From an uncultured Flavobacterium sp. (GTDB lineage Bacteria > Bacteroidota > Bacteroidia > Flavobacteriales > Flavobacteriaceae): a DNA stretch of 31,031 nt. Under the pieces are notes generated by a model. That model was not told the origin of the DNA. It saw only the letters and a program-made list of their open reading frames with translations, and searched no databases. This document shows, in pieces, positions 1 through 7,336 of this stretch (positions are counted from its first letter, which is position 1; the number at the start of each line of letters is the position of its first letter). Where the stretch lies: NCBI GenBank assembly GCA_946479395.1, contig CAMLFV010000006.1, forward strand, positions 1 to 31,031. The letters run 5' to 3'. The translations under genes and the position numbers were made by a program.

Positions 1-82
1 AACCTGCTTTTTCGGTAGAGCAAGCAATGGCTACCAACAAAATAAATAAGACAGGAATATATTTAAAGGAAACAGTTTTCAA
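1..82 (-). CDS. Lipoprotein, N-terminal fragment (gene runs off the window)
   Basis: Only the first 27 codons are inside the window. Reading the minus strand from a TTG at 82 gives MKTVSFKYIPVLFILLVAIA followed by Cys-21 and STEKAG. That is a short basic start, a hydrophobic stretch and a lipobox (VAIA|C), so the product should be a lipoprotein processed by signal peptidase II. An in-frame TAA lies five codons upstream of the TTG, and no ATG lies between, so TTG is the only ordinary start. Flavobacterial lipoproteins with such starts include TPR proteins of gliding and secretion (SprE-like), but too little is visible to name it. The nearest good promoter on this strand is about 240 nt upstream, beyond a terminator (see 208-352). 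Confidence 0.6.
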   Translation of the reverse strand, partial: MKTVSFKYIPVLFILLVAIACSTEKAG

Positions 83-215
83 TAGATTGATTTTTTACAA
101 TAACTAAAAAACACAGAATTTCGTATAAATAATTTAAAAAACTTAACGTTCTGTACTTTAATGTGTAAAAATAATAAAACAGAACAAATTTTCATTATAA
201 AAAGAATTTAAAAAA

Positions 216-240
216 AATCGCTCCAAAAAATGGAGCGATT
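216..240 (-). terminator. Intrinsic terminator, minus strand
   Basis: A perfect 10-bp stem (AATCGCTCCA / TGGAGCGATT) with a 5-nt loop is followed on the minus strand by eight T (217-210). On the plus strand the hairpin is followed only by CTTCTTCAT, so it acts leftward. No minus-strand gene of normal size lies upstream of it within the window, so it most likely ends a short leader or small RNA that starts near 315. Confidence 0.75.
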
Positions 241-321
241 CTTCTTCATAGCAAATTTTTGCTAATCATTTTAATCTAACCAAAAACCAATTTATTTCTT
301 TAAATACTAAAAATATATTAT

Positions 322-352
322 CAAATGTACGAATTAAAATAACATTTCACAA
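322..352 (-). promoter_or_regulatory. Promoter, minus strand, for a leader or small RNA
   Basis: On the minus strand TTG (352-350) is followed after 20 nt by TACATTTG (329-322), a full match to the Bacteroidota -7 consensus TAnnTTTG. Predicted start is near 315. The terminator at 240-216 would give a transcript of about 105 nt; read-through would reach the lipoprotein start at 82. The rest of the 83-433 gap is AT-rich, with no convincing gene. Confidence 0.55.
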
Positions 353-408
353 GCTTTAATATAATTTTTTAATAATTTATCTTAAAAAACCATTAAAAAG
401 TTTTGCAC

Positions 409-416
409 TACCTTTG
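409..416 (+). promoter_or_regulatory. -7 box for the gene at 434
   Basis: TACCTTTG matches TAnnTTTG exactly and lies 17 nt before the ATG, leaving a leader of about 10 nt. No clear TTG is seen at -33. Confidence 0.6.
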
Positions 417-433
417 TTCTTTAAATTTTTAGA

Positions 434-841
434 ATGAAAAAGGATATCGATTTTCCTAAATCGGAAAATGTTTTTTTGGCAGCTATACAGCAATGGAACG
501 ATGATTTTCTGGAGAACAGCTGGTATGTTTATCTGGTGAATAATACAGATGAAACTTTAGAAATGGTTTTAGCTGTTTCGCGCGCGTACGGCATCATCAA
601 CAACGAACAGCGTGCAACCGGCACTTTTCGTCATGCTTTTAAAGAAGTTGCTCCTAAAAGCATCATTAAAATTGAGCTGTTAGAAAACAATGTTTTACAG
701 TTAAACAACGAATTTGCTGTTACTTACTTTTTAAACAACAAAATGTTCGATAAAACTTTTGTTTTTAAAACAAACACCATAAACGATAAAGCTTTAAGCG
801 ATATTCCCGGAACTGATTTAAGAGGAGTTTTGTTGAAATAA
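434..841 (+). CDS. Conserved flavobacterial protein of unknown function
   Basis: The 135-residue product is soluble, with no signal peptide or membrane segment. It is rich in beta-strand-like stretches: residues 29-36 (SWYVYLVN), 43-50 (EMVLAVSR), 75-82 (IIKIELLE) and 94-112 (FAVTYFLNNKMFDKTFVFK). The last stretch and the ending (GTDLRGVLLK) look like the conserved core. I recall close homologues in many Flavobacteriaceae, some carried in databases as 'phenylalanyl-tRNA synthetase subunit alpha'. That name cannot be right here, because it shows no synthetase motif and the real pheS is at 24554. The gene stands alone, with its own promoter and a bidirectional terminator shared with terC. Function unknown. 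Confidence 0.8.
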   Translation: MKKDIDFPKSENVFLAAIQQWNDDFLENSWYVYLVNNTDETLEMVLAVSRAYGIINNEQRATGTFRHAFKEVAPKSIIKIELLENNVLQLNNEFAVTYFLNNKMFDKTFVFKTNTINDKALSDIPGTDLRGVLLK

Positions 842-870
842 AAAATCCAGATTTTAAAATCTGGATTTTT
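841..870. terminator. Bidirectional terminator between convergent genes
   Basis: A 30-nt perfect palindrome (AAAAATCCAGATTTT and its complement) has T-runs on both sides. It starts in the last base of the stop codon at 839-841 and serves the plus-strand gene and, on the minus strand, the gpsA-terC unit ending at 876. Confidence 0.85.
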
Positions 871-875
871 TTGTT

Positions 876-1904
876 TTATGCTTCTTTATGTTTTCTGTTT
901 GATACTAACGACCAGATAACCGAGATTGCCAATACCGAACCAATAATGGCTAACGATATAGAAGAATCGAAATGGTAATAAGGCATAATGATCATTTTTA
1001 CACCGATGAATGCCAAGATAATTGCCAAACCGTAATGTAGTTTAGAGAACATATCCATTGAATTTGCCAGTAAGAAGTAAAGCGAACGTAATCCTAAAAT
1101 AGCAAAAATGTTTGATGTGTAAAGAATAAACGGATCGTCTGGTGCAATGGCGAAAATAGCCGGAATACTGTCAACTGCGAAAACCAAATCGGTAATTTCT
1201 ATTACAGCTAACGCAACAAATAAAGGCGTTACCATTTTTACGCCATTTTCAACCGTGAAAAATTTATCGCCATGAAAATCTTTGGTTACTTTAAAAAACT
1301 TGTGTACTAAACGCACACCAATATTTCTTGACATATCGGCCCCTTCCTCTTCATCATCATGATTGTCTGAAGCCCACGATTTAATACCTGCAATTATCAA
1401 AAAGATACCAAAAACAAACAGTACAACGTTTAACTGACGTGGTTCGCCAGTTTCAGGATCAATTCCTAAAAACGGCAAGGTTATATAGGTTAGTTTTATT
1501 AATTCTACACCCGCAAAAATAAAGATCGCTCTAAAAAACAAAGCTCCTAAAATTCCCCAGAACAATACTTTATGCTGATATTCTTTTGGTATCTTAAAAA
1601 ACTTAAATACCAAAATAAACACGAACAGGTTATCAACCGACAATGCTTTTTCTATCCAATAAGCGGCTTGATATTTTGCGAAATTATCGGTAATTCCGTA
1701 CGGTTTATCTAACACCCAATAAACAACGCCGCTGAAAACCATAGAAAGAGCAATCCAGACTATTGACCAAGAAAGCGCTTCTTTGTTAGAAATAGAATGA
1801 CTTTTCTTGTTGAAAACACCTAAATCAAGCAAAAGCATTATTACAACTGCAATTGCAAAACCGCCAATTAGCCACGGGTGGTTTATTAAATGATCATTTC
1901 TCAT
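876..1904 (-). CDS. TerC/Alx-family integral membrane protein
   Basis: The 342-residue protein is very hydrophobic, with roughly nine membrane segments broken by an acidic loop at 179-190 (SDNHDDEEEGAD). Family signatures are visible: Asp-27 in the first helix (LLLDLGVF), the SVDNLFVFILVFKFFKIP block at 89-106 with Asp-91, the pair Asp-239/Asp-245 in ITDLVFAVDSIPAIFAI, and GLRSLYF at 271-277. Members of this family (Alx, MeeF, YkoY, TerC) are tied to metal-ion export, chiefly manganese, and to metallation of exported proteins. Many are controlled by the yybP-ykoY manganese riboswitch. Here the start lies 6 nt behind the gpsA stop, so the gene is the second in that transcript and has no room for a riboswitch. 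The family call is firm; the transported ion is inferred. Confidence 0.9.
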   Translation of the reverse strand: MRNDHLINHPWLIGGFAIAVVIMLLLDLGVFNKKSHSISNKEALSWSIVWIALSMVFSGVVYWVLDKPYGITDNFAKYQAAYWIEKALSVDNLFVFILVFKFFKIPKEYQHKVLFWGILGALFFRAIFIFAGVELIKLTYITLPFLGIDPETGEPRQLNVVLFVFGIFLIIAGIKSWASDNHDDEEEGADMSRNIGVRLVHKFFKVTKDFHGDKFFTVENGVKMVTPLFVALAVIEITDLVFAVDSIPAIFAIAPDDPFILYTSNIFAILGLRSLYFLLANSMDMFSKLHYGLAIILAFIGVKMIIMPYYHFDSSISLAIIGSVLAISVIWSLVSNRKHKEA

Positions 1905-1910
1905 AGCGTA

Positions 1911-2906
1911 TTAATCTAATTTATCTGTTAGTTTTTTAAATACTTTTTTAGGTTCTTTATTGTTGTACAGTATGTCGTAAACGGCATCAATGATCGGCGT
2001 TTTTGCTTTTAGTTCCAAGTTCATCAAGTAAGCACTTTTTGCTGCATAATATCCTTCAGCAACCATATTCATCTCCATTTTTGTAGAAATTACGGTGTAT
2101 CCTTTACCAATCATATTACCAAACATACGGTTGCGTGAAAAAAGCGAATATCCGGTAACCAGCAAATCGCCCAAATAGGCAGAATCGTTTATGTTTCGTT
2201 TTAATTTGTGTACTTTCTTGATGAATTTCTTCATTTCGCGAATAGCATTACTCATTAACAACGCCTGAAAGTTATCGCCATAACCTAAACCATGTGCCAT
2301 ACCTGCTGCAATTGCATAGATATTTTTAAGCATTGCGGCATATTCGGTTCCCATAACATCGTCTGACGTTTTTGCTTTAATATAATGGCTACTTAAACTT
2401 TTTGCTATTACATCTGCTTTTTCCAAATCGCCACCTGCAATTGTAAGATAAGACAAACGCTCTAAAGCAACTTCTTCTGCGTGACATGGACCAGCTAAAA
2501 CCGCAATATTTTCGATAGGAACTTCGTAGGTTTCCATGAAATGCTGCCCAACAATTAAACCTGTTTCGGGAATGATTCCTTTAATGGCAGACACAATGAT
2601 TTTACCTTCTAAAGAAACGGTTAATTTTTCCAGTTCACTTCCCAAAAAAGCCGACGGTATTGCGAAAACAACATAATCTGCATAGCTTATTGCTTCATTA
2701 ATATCGGTTGTTAACAAAAGCTGATCGGTATCAAATTCTACCGAACTTAAATAATTAGGATTGTGTTTATTAACCTTTAATTCTTCAATTGCAGTATCGC
2801 TGCGCATATACCAGGCAATTTCGGGTAAATTGTGGCACAGCATTTTAGCAATAGCCGTAGCCCAGCTACCACCACCAATTACTGCAAACTTTGGATTGTT
2901 AATCAT
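1911..2906 (-). CDS. gpsA: NAD(P)-dependent glycerol-3-phosphate dehydrogenase
   Basis: This cytosolic enzyme interconverts dihydroxyacetone phosphate and sn-glycerol 3-phosphate, the backbone precursor of phospholipids. Numbering from the chosen ATG (331 aa), the Rossmann motif is FAVIGGGSWATAIAKML (7-23). The segment LAGPCHAEEVALERLS corresponds to the GP-[ST]-[FH]-AEE signature. MLKNIYAIAAGMAHGLGYGDN holds the catalytic Lys, and NAIREM corresponds to the substrate-binding Arg region. An in-frame TTG at 2927 would add seven residues (MQIKKIR), but the -7 box TATTTTTG (2932-2925) overlaps that codon, so transcription should begin after it. The ATG at 2906 is therefore the start. terC follows after 4 nt; the pair ends at the 841-870 terminator. 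Confidence 0.95.
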   Translation of the reverse strand: MINNPKFAVIGGGSWATAIAKMLCHNLPEIAWYMRSDTAIEELKVNKHNPNYLSSVEFDTDQLLLTTDINEAISYADYVVFAIPSAFLGSELEKLTVSLEGKIIVSAIKGIIPETGLIVGQHFMETYEVPIENIAVLAGPCHAEEVALERLSYLTIAGGDLEKADVIAKSLSSHYIKAKTSDDVMGTEYAAMLKNIYAIAAGMAHGLGYGDNFQALLMSNAIREMKKFIKKVHKLKRNINDSAYLGDLLVTGYSLFSRNRMFGNMIGKGYTVISTKMEMNMVAEGYYAAKSAYLMNLELKAKTPIIDAVYDILYNNKEPKKVFKKLTDKLD

Positions 2907-2924
2907 TCTTATTTTTTTGATTTG

Positions 2925-2932
2925 CAAAAATA
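2925..2932 (-). promoter_or_regulatory. -7 box of gpsA-terC
   Basis: TATTTTTG on the minus strand fits TAnnTTTG and lies 18 nt before the ATG at 2906. It decides the start codon of gpsA against the upstream TTG. The -33 region shows no TTG. Confidence 0.55.
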
Positions 2933-3055
2933 GACTTTTTAAACTTTTTTTAATTTATTATTTTGTTAAGCTTAAATTATTTATGTTTTTGAACAATAAA
3001 CACATTTTGCTTTGCGTTGTACTTATGATTTTTAATTTGATTTTTTAATAAATTT

Positions 3056-3087
3056 AAAAAGCGACTTCGTTATTGTTGTCGCTTTTT
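3056..3087. terminator. Terminator behind nadD
   Basis: AAAAAGCGAC and GTCGCTTTTT form a 10-bp stem with a 12-nt loop. Read leftward it ends the yicC-gmk-nadD strand. Read rightward it is followed by GTTTT and could equally end a short plus-strand transcript. Confidence 0.75.
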
Positions 3088-3136
3088 GTTTTAAAAAGAC
3101 CTATTCTCTATTTTTTACTAAAGATAATCTTTTTAA

Positions 3137-3718
3137 TTATTTCTTATAGAACAAATTATGATTGATGTATTCCCAAACTTTGGCATCTAACATTGGTTTC
3201 ATATTTTTTTGTTCTTTTATGCTGTTTCGAATGAATGTGGAAGACAATTCAATAATCGGTGCATTTACTTGATGAATGTTCGGATGATTTAGGAATTCTT
3301 CGGGAATCTCATCAGTTGAAATTCTTGGATACACATACAAATGATAATCGTTCAGAATCAACTCATAATTCTTCCATTTTTTGAGCGACTTTAAATTATC
3401 TTCGCCCATAATCAATGAAAACTGATGTTGCGGAAATTTTTCCTGCAGATGCGCCAGCGTATTTACGGTATAATTTGGTTGCGGCAGTTTAAATTCAATA
3501 TCGCTCGGAATAATTTTATCGTAATCTTCCGTAGCCAGATGCACCATTTGCAAACGATGATAATCTGCCAGCAAACCCGACTTTTTTTTCAGTGGATTAT
3601 GCGGCGTAACAACCATCCAAAGCTGATCTAAATCGCTGTTTTCAACAATATGGTTGGCAATAATTAAATGCCCAACGTGTATAGGATTGAATGTGCCGAA
3701 ATACAAACCTACCTTCAT
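3137..3718 (-). CDS. nadD: Nicotinate-nucleotide adenylyltransferase
   Basis: NadD joins ATP and nicotinate mononucleotide to make deamido-NAD, the shared last-but-one step of NAD synthesis. The 193-residue protein has the full nucleotidyltransferase fold signatures: GTFNPIHVGHL at 8-18 with the HxGH pair His-14/His-17, the substrate segment VVTPHNPLKKK (36-46), GEDNLKSLKKWKN (105-117) and the closing SSTFIR (159-164) that corresponds to the ISSTxIR motif. Length is normal for the family. It starts 3 nt behind the gmk stop and is the last gene of yicC-gmk-nadD, an order common in Bacteroidota. A terminator follows at 3087-3056. Confidence 0.95.
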   Translation of the reverse strand: MKVGLYFGTFNPIHVGHLIIANHIVENSDLDQLWMVVTPHNPLKKKSGLLADYHRLQMVHLATEDYDKIIPSDIEFKLPQPNYTVNTLAHLQEKFPQHQFSLIMGEDNLKSLKKWKNYELILNDYHLYVYPRISTDEIPEEFLNHPNIHQVNAPIIELSSTFIRNSIKEQKNMKPMLDAKVWEYINHNLFYKK

Positions 3719-3721
3719 AAC

Positions 3722-4300
3722 TTACTTGTTTAAAAAGTTCGAAACCAAGTTGCAGGCTTCTTTTTTAGCTGTTTCTAAATCGTGATTTTCTAAAACAACA
3801 TCGAATTCAGGAGCGCGCGATATCTCACGTTCTGCTTTTTCTAATCGCATAGCTATTTTTTCATCACTTTCGGTCTGGCGAAAACGCAATCTGCGTTCTA
3901 ATTCTTCAACAGATGGCGGACTAACAAATATTGCCAGTGTTTGATCTGGATATTGTTGTTTGATGTTTAAACCACCCACAACATCAATATCAAAAATAAC
4001 GTGTTTGCCTTCTGCCCAAATACGTTCAATTTCGGTTTTCAGCGTACCGTAATAATTATCTTTATAAACTTCTTCAAACTCAACAAAAGCATTTTCTGCG
4101 ATTTTTTTCTGAAAATCTGCCGGAGAAATAAAATAGTAGTCTTTACCATTTACTTCGTCACCACGCATGTAACGTGAGGTTGCCGATATAGAAAAATCTA
4201 AACACAATTGCTGCTGTGTTAGTAAATGCTTTACAATTGTTGTTTTACCAGAACCTGATGGCGCCGAGAAAACAATCAATTTTCCTTGTTGTGCTGTCAT
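3722..4300 (-). CDS. gmk: Guanylate kinase
   Basis: Guanylate kinase phosphorylates GMP (and dGMP) to GDP with ATP in the cytosol. The 192-residue sequence has the P-loop APSGSGKTT (13-21), the GMP-binding ATSRYMRGDEVNGKDYYF (40-57), EFEEVYKDNYYGT (74-86), the Walker-B-like VIFDIDVVGG (101-110) and the lid segment RRLRFRQTES (136-145). Size is typical. It is separated from yicC by a 142-nt gap filled mostly by a palindromic repeat, yet no good promoter is seen there, so read-through from yicC is likely. nadD follows after 3 nt. Confidence 0.95.
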   Translation of the reverse strand: MTAQQGKLIVFSAPSGSGKTTIVKHLLTQQQLCLDFSISATSRYMRGDEVNGKDYYFISPADFQKKIAENAFVEFEEVYKDNYYGTLKTEIERIWAEGKHVIFDIDVVGGLNIKQQYPDQTLAIFVSPPSVEELERRLRFRQTESDEKIAMRLEKAEREISRAPEFDVVLENHDLETAKKEACNLVSNFLNK

Positions 4301-4344
4301 TTATATAGTGTTGTTGATTTAGATTGAATATTTAGCATATTATT

Positions 4345-4421
4345 TGTCATTCTGAATGAAACAAAGTGGAATGAAGAATCTCTACTGAACATGTTGAGAT
4401 TCCTCCTTCGTTGGAATGACA
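4345..4421. repeat. Intergenic palindromic repeat (REP/MITE-like)
   Basis: The 77-nt element begins TGTCATTCTG and ends GGAATGACA, so its ends are inverted (TGTCATTC / GAATGACA). Inside, GAAGAATCTC faces GAGATTCCTCC, extending the hairpin to a loop around CTGAACATGTT. I recall elements with the same TGTCATTC...GAATGACA plan in many Bacteroidota genomes. It sits inside the yicC-gmk transcript and would form a long RNA hairpin there. It encodes nothing. Confidence 0.75.
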
Positions 4422-4442
4422 TTAAAAACAAAAATTATTCAA

Positions 4443-5303
4443 TTATAATATATTTAAAACCTGTTCTTTAATCTTTTCTAATTCGTCTTTCATTTTCACG
4501 ACCAACTTCTGCATTTCGGCATGATTAGATTTTGACCCCATGGTATTGATCTCGCGACCCATTTCCTGAGCAATAAAACCTAATTTACGCCCGGCGTGTT
4601 CCTTGGCATTCATTGTTTCCAAGAAATAATCTAAATGATTGGTTAAGCGCACTTTTTCTTCGTTGATATCTAATTTTTCAATATAATAAACAACTTCTTG
4701 TGCGTATCGGCTTTCATCGATATTAACTTCTAATTCCTTTAAATTTTGCAATAAACGATCTTTTACGGTTTTAATTCGATCTTCTTCGTAACCTCCAATT
4801 TCCTTCATACAAATACGAATATTCGAAATTCGGTTAACAAAATCGTTCCCCAATTTCTCGCCTTCTTGCTTACGGAATTCATTGATATTAACCAATGCTT
4901 GGTTTAAAACTTTTACAATTTCGTTCCATTCCTGCTCATCTAATTCGCAACGTTCTACTTTTAAAGCATCGGGCATACGAACCGCCATTTTCATTAATTC
5001 GGTAGCATCGGCATCGGGAATAATGTTTTTCATTTGGGCGATATACGCCCGAACGATTGGCGCATTTAAGGTTGCCGATGTTTCTTCGCCGGTAACTTCG
5101 ATAAATACAGAGCATTCCACTTTACCGCGTTCTAACTGCTGGGCAATTACATTGCGAATTTCCAACTCTTTTTCTTTATAAGGTTGTGGTAAACGTACGC
5201 TTAAATCTAAATTCTTTGAATTTAACGATTTAATTTCTACCGTTATTTTTTTTAATGGTAACTGCACCAACGCTTTACCAAAACCTGTCATTGAATAAAT
5301 CAT
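4443..5303 (-). CDS. yicC: YicC/YloC family endoribonuclease
   Basis: The 286-residue protein starts with the family hallmark MIYSMTGFGKA. An N-terminal YicC domain (about 1-155) includes KSLNSKNLDLSVRLP, and the C-terminal DUF1732 part (about 200-286) includes KLDINEEKVRLTNHLDYF and GRKLGFIAQEMGREINTMGS, a strongly conserved block. E. coli YicC is reported to be an endoribonuclease acting on the small RNA RyhB, and YloC of Bacillus has similar activity; the targets here are unknown. It is first in the yicC-gmk-nadD order. Its promoter box is at 5331-5324 with a leader of about 12 nt. Confidence 0.92.
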   Translation of the reverse strand: MIYSMTGFGKALVQLPLKKITVEIKSLNSKNLDLSVRLPQPYKEKELEIRNVIAQQLERGKVECSVFIEVTGEETSATLNAPIVRAYIAQMKNIIPDADATELMKMAVRMPDALKVERCELDEQEWNEIVKVLNQALVNINEFRKQEGEKLGNDFVNRISNIRICMKEIGGYEEDRIKTVKDRLLQNLKELEVNIDESRYAQEVVYYIEKLDINEEKVRLTNHLDYFLETMNAKEHAGRKLGFIAQEMGREINTMGSKSNHAEMQKLVVKMKDELEKIKEQVLNIL

Positions 5304-5323
5304 ACCGAATTATAATAAAGGTG

Positions 5324-5331
5324 CAAATTTA
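5324..5331 (-). promoter_or_regulatory. -7 box of yicC
   Basis: TAAATTTG followed by C, reading leftward, 20 nt before the ATG at 5303. No clear TTG at -33. Confidence 0.55.
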
Positions 5332-5371
5332 GTAAATTGTAACATACCTTGTTAATTATTTGTAAAACAAA

Positions 5372-5395
5372 AAGCTGCCTTAAAAAAGACAGCTT
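5372..5395 (-). terminator. Terminator behind the DUF3575-like gene
   Basis: On the minus strand AAGCTG...CAGCTT closes a hairpin with an inner CTT/AAG pairing across one mismatch, followed by TTTTGTTTT. It lies 52 nt past the stop at 5447. Confidence 0.7.
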
Positions 5396-5446
5396 GTGTT
5401 TTGATCCATTGTGATATTTTTTGTAAAGTTTACTATTTTTTAATAA

Positions 5447-6178
5447 TTAAAACCTGTATCCAATTGCAACTGCTAATTTGGCATTTGCCCAAGGACCTTT
5501 AATTTTAACGTCAACTCCCTCATCGTTAACGTCGTAAGTATATTTTACAACAGGAAGTTCTACTTCATCTATTGCTTTGCGAACTTCGGCTTGTTCTTCG
5601 ACATCTAAAGCTCGCCTACCGCTTAATTCACCCGATGCAAAACCGTAACTTAAGCCCACAAAAGTAACATCGAGATACCATTGCGAAGCCAATCGCCATT
5701 GTGCGCCGAACGATAATCCACCGGAGAAACCATCTACATTTCCGTTAATGGTTACATATTCTATTTGTTCTTTGTAAATATAATCTACCGGAATATCAAC
5801 CGAAAAACGATCGTATCGCAAAAACGGAGCTATGTAAAAACCACGCATTCCTTCTTTCCCCATATAAAATCGGACTTCGGGCATAAATGAAAACGCGTTC
5901 ATTTTTACATCTTTCAAAATATCAATCGCGCCTTTGTCTTTCACAATATCTTCTACCGCACCAAAAAACGGAATACTGCGTTTGGGCATGATGTTGATAT
6001 TGGCGGCGATACTGGTTTTTGGAGCGATTAATCGTTCGTATTGAAGCGAAATGGTAGAAGATGTTAAACCAAGTACATTCCATTTAACCATGTTTTTATC
6101 GTCGGAAAAATTGGATGATTCTTGAGCAAATCCACTAAAGCAAAACAAACTAAAAAGTAGGGTGACTGTATTTTTCAT
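5447..6178 (-). CDS. Outer-membrane beta-barrel-like protein (DUF3575 type)
   Basis: A signal peptide is clear: MKNTVTLLFSLFCFSGFAQ, cut after Ala-18 or Gln-19. The mature part has alternating strands and an aromatic C-terminus (AKLAVAIGYRF) typical of outer-membrane barrels. Residues 34-57 (WNVLGLTSSTISLQYERLIAPKTS in two parts: WNVLGLTSSTISLQYE, RLIAPKTS) resemble the start of DUF3575 proteins of Bacteroidota. A charged stretch near 190-215 (RRALDVEEQAEVRKAIDEVE) may be a loop. Monocistronic, with a terminator behind it. The TATTTTGC sequence upstream has the wrong spacing for a -7 box, so no promoter is called. Role unknown. Confidence 0.75.
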   Translation of the reverse strand: MKNTVTLLFSLFCFSGFAQESSNFSDDKNMVKWNVLGLTSSTISLQYERLIAPKTSIAANINIMPKRSIPFFGAVEDIVKDKGAIDILKDVKMNAFSFMPEVRFYMGKEGMRGFYIAPFLRYDRFSVDIPVDYIYKEQIEYVTINGNVDGFSGGLSFGAQWRLASQWYLDVTFVGLSYGFASGELSGRRALDVEEQAEVRKAIDEVELPVVKYTYDVNDEGVDVKIKGPWANAKLAVAIGYRF

Positions 6179-6276
6179 AGCAAACAGGTATTTTTACTTT
6201 CAACGGTTAATTTACGCAAAATATTTCTGCTTGTACGTTAAATAATCATATTCTTCAAACCTTTAAAATCAAAAAA

Positions 6277-6296
6277 ACGAACCTATTAAAGTTCGT
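6277..6296 (-). terminator. Terminator behind ansA
   Basis: ACGAAC / GTTCGT stem with an AT-rich loop that can pair further, followed on the minus strand by TTTTTTTGATTTT. It lies 6 nt past the ansA stop and ends the tatD-acyltransferase-ansA unit. Confidence 0.8.
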
Positions 6297-6301
6297 ATTC
6301 A

Positions 6302-7336
6302 TTATTCTTCTATAATCAGTTCGCCACAAATGGGTGTTTGAAAAGCTTTTGAAAATTCTTTAACCGGTAAATCTTTTGGAAGCAAAACCATTAGTTTGGT
6401 AATGGCGGCTTCGGTGGTAATATCGTAACCCGAAATAACGCCAATTTGCTTTAAAGCAGTTCCGGTTTCGTATTTGCCCATATCTACACTGCCGCCCCAA
6501 CATTGCGTTACGTTTACAATTTTTATGCCGCGGTCTATAGCTTTTTGCAGGGTGTTAATAAACCAAAACTGGGTTGGTGCGTTGCCTGAACCAAAGGTTT
6601 CTAACACGATTCCTTTTAAATTGGGTATGTTCAAGATTGCTTCCAATACGTTTTGAGTAATCCCCGGAAAAATCTTAAGAATGAACACGTTTGCATCTAA
6701 TTCTTTCTGAATGATTAATTGGCTTGATTCATAAAAATCATCCAACAAATGTTCGTTTACTTTTAAATGCACGCCACTTTCTGCCAAATGCGGTAAATTG
6801 GGCGATGTAAAAGCATTGAAATGTTCGGCTGAAATTTTAGTGGTTCGGTTTCCTCGATACAACTTGTATTCAAAGTACAAACCAACTTCTTTTATAACGG
6901 GAATTTTATCTTGATGAAGCGATGCAATCTGTATTGCGGTAATTAAATTTTCTTTGGCATCAGTACGAAGATCGCCAATTGGAAGCTGCGAACCAGTTAA
7001 TATTACCGGTTTTGAAAGATTTTTCAGCATAAAACTCAATGCCGATGCGGTGTACGACATGGTATCTGATCCGTGCAAAACCACAAAACCATCGAAATCT
7101 TCATAATTTTTTTCGACAACTTCGGCAATCGTAATCCAATGTTCCGGATTCATATCAGAAGAATCAATCGGATCTTCAAAAGAATAGGTATCAATGGTGC
7201 AATCTAATAACTGTAATTCGGTAATACGCTCTAACAACTGGTTAAAGTTAAAGGCTTTTAAGGCACCGGTTTCAAAATCTTTAACCATGCCAATGGTACC
7301 GCCCGTGTAAATTAAAAGAATAGCCGGTTTATGCAT
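6302..7336 (-). CDS. ansA: Type I (cytosolic) L-asparaginase
   Basis: It hydrolyses L-asparagine to aspartate and ammonia. Both catalytic blocks are intact: YTGGTIGMVKD (10-20) with the nucleophilic Thr-14, and LHGSDTMSYTASAL (87-100) with Thr-92/Asp-91. Ser-60 lies in DSSDM, and TGSQLPIGDLRTDAKEN (114-130) is the usual third block. The lack of a signal peptide and the 344-residue length fit the cytosolic, low-affinity type I enzymes rather than the periplasmic AnsB. The start overlaps the acyltransferase gene by 8 nt, so the two are translationally coupled. The order tatD - acyltransferase - ansA looks familiar from other Flavobacteriaceae. Confidence 0.92.
   Translation of the reverse strand: MHKPAILLIYTGGTIGMVKDFETGALKAFNFNQLLERITELQLLDCTIDTYSFEDPIDSSDMNPEHWITIAEVVEKNYEDFDGFVVLHGSDTMSYTASALSFMLKNLSKPVILTGSQLPIGDLRTDAKENLITAIQIASLHQDKIPVIKEVGLYFEYKLYRGNRTTKISAEHFNAFTSPNLPHLAESGVHLKVNEHLLDDFYESSQLIIQKELDANVFILKIFPGITQNVLEAILNIPNLKGIVLETFGSGNAPTQFWFINTLQKAIDRGIKIVNVTQCWGGSVDMGKYETGTALKQIGVISGYDITTEAAITKLMVLLPKDLPVKEFSKAFQTPICGELIIEE

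Noticed and set aside
434..841. Phenylalanyl-tRNA synthetase alpha for the first complete gene
   Set aside because: No class II synthetase motif is present, and the true pheS with all motifs is at 24554.
876..1910. A manganese riboswitch (yybP-ykoY) controlling terC
   Set aside because: terC follows gpsA by 6 nt, leaving no leader; the gpsA leader is only about 12 nt.
2907..2927. Upstream TTG start for gpsA adding seven residues
   Set aside because: The -7 box TATTTTTG (2932-2925) overlaps that codon, and the family N-terminus fits the ATG at 2906.
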